DNA of 64,000 nucleotides from Leptospira montravelensis (GTDB lineage Bacteria; Spirochaetota; Leptospiria; Leptospirales; Leptospiraceae), in the NCBI RefSeq assembly GCF_004770045.1, contig NZ_RQFO01000020.1, forward strand, positions 25,574 through 89,573, in the 5' to 3' direction. Position numbers and translations under genes: made by a program. Numbering within the stretch: position 1 is the stretch's first letter; each line of letters begins with the position of its first letter. Shown here piece by piece: positions 62,072-64,000 of this stretch. The notes under the pieces are model-generated. The model searched no databases. It saw only the letters and a list, made by a program, of their open reading frames with translations, and was not told the origin of the DNA.

Positions 62072-62281
62072 TTAAATCATAGTATAACGTCGCGCTTTCA
62101 TTTGAAGGATAAGTTTTAATGATTCTGTTTTTGGCATTGTTATGAATTCGGACAGCAAAGTATGCAAATCGGAATCTGTGTTTTCCCGGACTTTTATTGA
62201 ATTGCGATTTTCCATTAATTCTACTTTAAATAAGCGAATTACCTTGGTACGTGAAATGATTAAATTATTTGTTTTAAACAT
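62072..62281 (-). other. Doubtful short open reading frame, perhaps a remnant
   Basis: A 69-codon minus-strand frame with plausible composition (RENTDSDLHTLLSEFITMPK) but no ribosome-binding site. Just downstream, other frames contain further protein-like bits (SEENFDEFAIDAKAREHKDQ, ending about 61968-62040), so the stretch may be a decayed antitoxin-like or mobile gene. I do not assign a function. Confidence 0.25.
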
Positions 62282-62370
62282 TAGATATTAATTTTAAGAT
62301 TTTATTTGAGTGGTCCACTATTTCTAATCGCTTTGAATTTTTGATAAAAAATAATGAGTGACCATTTCAT

Positions 62371-62504
62371 GGCGCCTCGAATCCGTTAGTTGATTGGTAT
62401 TTGATTCTAGAACGACCGCGCTATTCGCTCCAATCTTTCCAATCGATTTGTTGACCAAAATAATTTAGTTTACGGAAAGGATTTCCGCTACTATCGCTGG
62501 CGCA
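62371..62504 (+). repeat. Interspersed palindromic repeat, copy 4 (with loop insertion)
   Basis: GGCGCCTCGAATCCGTTAG, the variable part, AACGACCGCGCTATTCGCT, CAATCTTTCC, then about 34 extra bases where other copies have a short loop, GGAAAGGATTTCCGCTACTA and the end GCTGGCGCA. The start matches copy 1 closely. Confidence 0.75.
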
Positions 62505-62555
62505 AGGGGCTAGATTAGTGTCTCACAAAAATAAAAATTAAGCTGTATAAAAAAA

Positions 62556-62583
62556 TTGACTTGTATCCCAAACGAGATACAGT
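62556..62583 (+). promoter_or_regulatory. Toxin-antitoxin promoter and operator
   Basis: TTGACT, 16 bases, TACAGT. The inverted repeat TGTATC-N8-GATACA (62562-62567 and 62576-62581) fills the spacer and overlaps the -10 box, as expected for autorepression by the antitoxin. Confidence 0.65.
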
Positions 62584-62604
62584 GAATCTGAGGAAGTTAA
62601 GAGT

Positions 62605-62865
62605 ATGGCTAAAACAGCAATGATTCGTGCAAGAGTAGAAGATAATTTAAAAAAAGATGTAGAAAATATCCTTGAACGACTAGGACTTTCTACCTCGGAA
62701 GCTATTAACATTTTCTATCACCAGATTAAGCTAACACGAGGAATTCCATTTGCGGTAAAGGTACCGAATAAAATAACTAAAAAGACCTTGGAATCTACCG
62801 ATAAAAACAAAGCCCTAAAAACATTTAAATCTAAGAAAGAGTTATTTGAAAATTTGGGGATATGA
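62605..62865 (+). CDS. Antitoxin, RelB/DinJ family
   Basis: An 86-residue protein. The N-terminal ribbon-helix-helix (AMIRARVEDNLKKDVENILERLGLSTSEAINIFYHQIKLT in segments, residues 4-45) matches RelB/DinJ, with the family motif GLSTSEAINIFYHQI. The C-terminal tail is charged and would wrap the toxin (KTFKSKKELFENLGI). The ATG has GAGGAAG 12 bases upstream. It should repress its own promoter at the palindrome and neutralise the toxin encoded next, with which it overlaps by ATGA. Confidence 0.93.
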   Translation: MAKTAMIRARVEDNLKKDVENILERLGLSTSEAINIFYHQIKLTRGIPFAVKVPNKITKKTLESTDKNKALKTFKSKKELFENLGI

Positions 62866-63134
62866 AATTTATTCCTAGTTATACTAATCAATTCAATAAA
62901 GATATTAAGTTACAGAAAAAACGAAAAAAAGATCTTACTAAACTAAAAGAAATAATGTCTCAGTTGATTGATGGCACCCCATTATCTGCGAAACATAAGG
63001 ATCACAAGTTAGTAGGAAATTATAAAAATCGAAAAGAATGTCACATTGAACCTGACTGGTTACTTATTTATAAATTAGACCAAAATTCTATTATTTTTGA
63101 ACGGACTGGAACGCATGCTGATTTATTTGAATAA
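62862..63134 (+). CDS. Toxin, YafQ/RelE family mRNA interferase
   Basis: A 90-residue protein with the YafQ signatures: SYTNQFNKDIKLQKKRKKDL at the N-terminus, ISKLKEIMSQLIDG-like helix, PLSAKHKDHKLVGNYKNRKECHIEPDWLLIYKL and the end FERTGTHADLF. The likely catalytic residues of YafQ (His in KHKDHKL, the Asp in EPDWLLIY and the C-terminal His in GTHADLF) are present, so the toxin looks active. The family cleaves mRNA on the ribosome. It is co-translated with the antitoxin. Confidence 0.93.
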   Translation: MKFIPSYTNQFNKDIKLQKKRKKDLTKLKEIMSQLIDGTPLSAKHKDHKLVGNYKNRKECHIEPDWLLIYKLDQNSIIFERTGTHADLFE

Positions 63135-63188
63135 TTTTTGATCTGAGTCGTTTAGAAGACCCCCCACCCATCCGATTCCCAAAAGGAT

Positions 63189-63225
63189 GGTCTCTCTTCT
63201 CCTCTGTATTTCCCTCCTTCTTAAC
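63189..63225 (+). repeat. 37-base direct repeat, first copy
   Basis: Begins GGTCTCTCTTCTCCTCTGTA and ends CTTCTTAAC. It is identical to 63926-63962, in direct orientation, 737 bases apart. Confidence 0.9.
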
Positions 63226-63247
63226 GAGTTCAGTATCCCCCACTCCA

Positions 63248-63275
63248 GCCAGCGGAACTTCCTGTTCCGACTGGC
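63248..63275. repeat. Stable hairpin
   Basis: GCCAG-C-GGAAC, five-base loop, GTTCC-GA-CTGGC. A second hairpin GGCCA/TGGCC follows at 63283-63296. Their GC content is higher than that of the surroundings. Confidence 0.6.
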
Positions 63276-63459
63276 GAGCTTAGGCCATCCTTGGCCACGC
63301 CACCGTGAGGGACACTTCACTTGGAGAAACTTATCGAAAGGATATAACTTATAGTCTAAAAGAAGGCTTGGAAAAGATTTATAATAAAAATTGATATTTA
63401 ATAAATGATTATGTTGTTAAACGCCTGACCATAGATAAATGATATTTATACGAACTACA

Positions 63460-63502
63460 GATAAACGCGGAGAAACAAGCAGTTATGCGATATGCGTTTA
63501 TC
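63460..63502. repeat. Inverted repeat GATAAACGC / GCGTTTATC
   Basis: Perfect 9-base arms 25 bases apart. The spacer contains GTTATGCGAT, a string close to GTTATGCGAC beside the dif-like palindrome at 61864. Confidence 0.5.
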
Positions 63503-63759
63503 ACCCCCTTCTTCTTGGGCTATCTGCATTGCAATTAGCCGCCGCCCAAATCCCGAGAAACCCCCATCCCCTCACCAATTCTCCACAAACCAAGAGATGG
63601 AAACTGCCACTTGGAATCAACTCCCATGTTAGGCGGTCTCTTCCACACCTACTCCTGGAAAAAAAGCGCTTAAGAGAGATCGCTCTCTTTTAAGCTTCGG
63701 TTTGCAATCATAGTTTACATGCTTTTTCTAAGTAATCTCTTCTATAGAAGAAATTACCT

Positions 63760-63978
63760 ATGTCCGAGCGATCAACGGAACACTCATTTTGGGAACAAAG
63801 TCTTTGTGAATCACTAGAAATCGATGACTTCCGTTTATATTTTTGTCTTCAAAATCAAACCCGTTTGCATCCAGCATCTAACTTAACGAACATTTGGTTC
63901 GCTATTATAGTTTTGGCGAGGCTCAGGTCTCTCTTCTCCTCTGTATTTCCCTCCTTCTTAACACCTATTCCCTGCTAA
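63760..63978 (+). pseudogene. Possible truncated gene start joined to the second direct repeat
   Basis: ATG at 63760 starts MSERSTEHSFWEQSLCESLE and DFRLYFCLQNQTRLHPA, which read like a genuine N-terminus. From about codon 50 the frame runs into the 37-base repeat and becomes hydrophobic and unlikely, ending at 63978. The gene may have been cut by the event that placed the repeat. Confidence 0.3.
63926..63962 (+). repeat. 37-base direct repeat, second copy
   Basis: Identical to 63189-63225. The flanking bases differ on both sides. Confidence 0.9.
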
Positions 63979-64000
63979 ATTCTAAATCCCTTCTCTTCGA

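Larger units (their letters stand above)
61416..62604. other. Gene-poor accessory stretch
   Basis: 1189 bases without a convincing intact gene. It holds a frameshifted remnant (61479-61714), a dif-like palindrome (61864-61879), a degraded minus-strand open stretch around 61980-62281, interspersed repeat copy 4 (62371-62504) and the toxin-antitoxin promoter. The mixture suggests a hot spot where DNA has been inserted and lost. Confidence 0.6.
63135..64000. other. Region of repeats and hairpins without a clear gene
   Basis: 866 bases. Seen: two identical 37-base direct repeats (63189-63225 and 63926-63962), strong hairpins at 63248-63275 and 63283-63296, a 9-base inverted repeat (63460-63468 with 63494-63502) and pyrimidine-rich stretches. 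The open frame at 63439-63693 has an implausible composition. The one at 63760-63978 might be the start of a truncated gene. Confidence 0.5.

Noticed and set aside
63360..63510. Integron attC site suggested by GTTAAACGCC and GTTATGCG strings
   Set aside because: The paired R and L boxes in proper order were not found and no integrase gene is in the window.
63439..63693. 84-codon open frame as a gene
   Set aside because: No ribosome-binding site, a Pro/Leu/Arg-rich composition unlike the genome's proteins, and it crosses an inverted repeat; most likely chance in a GC-richer stretch.
1..64000. CRISPR array, tRNA or rRNA genes, transposase or phage integrase
   Set aside because: No regularly spaced repeats, no cloverleaf or rRNA-like stretch and no transposase or integrase motif was seen on either strand; tRNAs could not be ruled out by computation.

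Overview
The low GC content, the many spirochaete-type lipoproteins (short N-terminal signals ending in a lipobox Cys), and the combination of a 7TMR-DISM/SpoIIE phosphatase, MASE3 and PAS kinases, an opgG-opgH pair, hmu haem uptake and recBCD point to a Leptospira, most likely a free-living (saprophytic) species. A parAB locus flanked by two replication-initiator-like genes suggests that the window carries the maintenance region of a secondary replicon (chromosome II or a large plasmid), or an integrated copy of one. The species and replicon are inferences from gene content; no database was searched.

Layout. 1-2608: a minus-strand run of four overlapping envelope genes (TPR, lipoprotein, TPR lipoprotein, Ig-like lipoprotein). 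2691-3323: a MORN-repeat protein. 3400-5490: an ammonium transporter fused to a class III adenylate cyclase. 6097-10371: a YggU-type protein, then an ABC ATPase / FtsX permease / membrane-fusion protein operon. 10358-19673: a PAS histidine kinase, a TetR regulator divergent from a DHFR-like gene, a TrmH-type methyltransferase, a SrkA-like kinase, a receiver-GGDEF protein and two paralogous lipoproteins. 19816-24745: opgG, a small membrane protein and opgH, with a convergent hydrolase.

25359-29708 is the most unusual part. Two paralogous winged-helix genes point outwards from a central parA-parB, and two copies of a 20-base palindrome (candidate parS) bracket parA. Each outward gene has a long structured leader. 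Upstream of each leader, on the same strand, is a short promoter-hairpin unit that looks like a small RNA. In both modules this unit is complementary to the leader at two separate places in antiparallel order (a loop 8-mer plus a 12-16-base stretch). The sequences differ between the modules but the complementarity is kept. I propose a duplicated small-RNA control of replication-initiator synthesis.

29719-35706: two TetR regulators, a hotdog thioesterase, PpnP, a YegP-like protein, a SpoIIE-type phosphatase and a MASE3 kinase. 35686-44404: the haem locus. hmuT-hmuU-hmuV-hmuS run leftward, and three surface lipoproteins (one HmuY-like) plus a TonB-dependent receptor run rightward, from a shared control region with palindromes. 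44447-53667: a deoxyribosyltransferase and recC-recB-recD. 54010-61415: an S15-type hydrolase lipoprotein, a membrane AraC regulator, and a two-gene unit of a predicted propeller protein plus a giant protein with a SUKH-like N-terminus.

61416-64000 is gene-poor accessory DNA holding a frameshifted gene remnant, a dif-like palindrome, one copy of an interspersed repeat, a DinJ-YafQ type toxin-antitoxin pair and a pair of 37-base direct repeats. The interspersed palindromic repeat (about 75-135 bases) occurs four times in the window.
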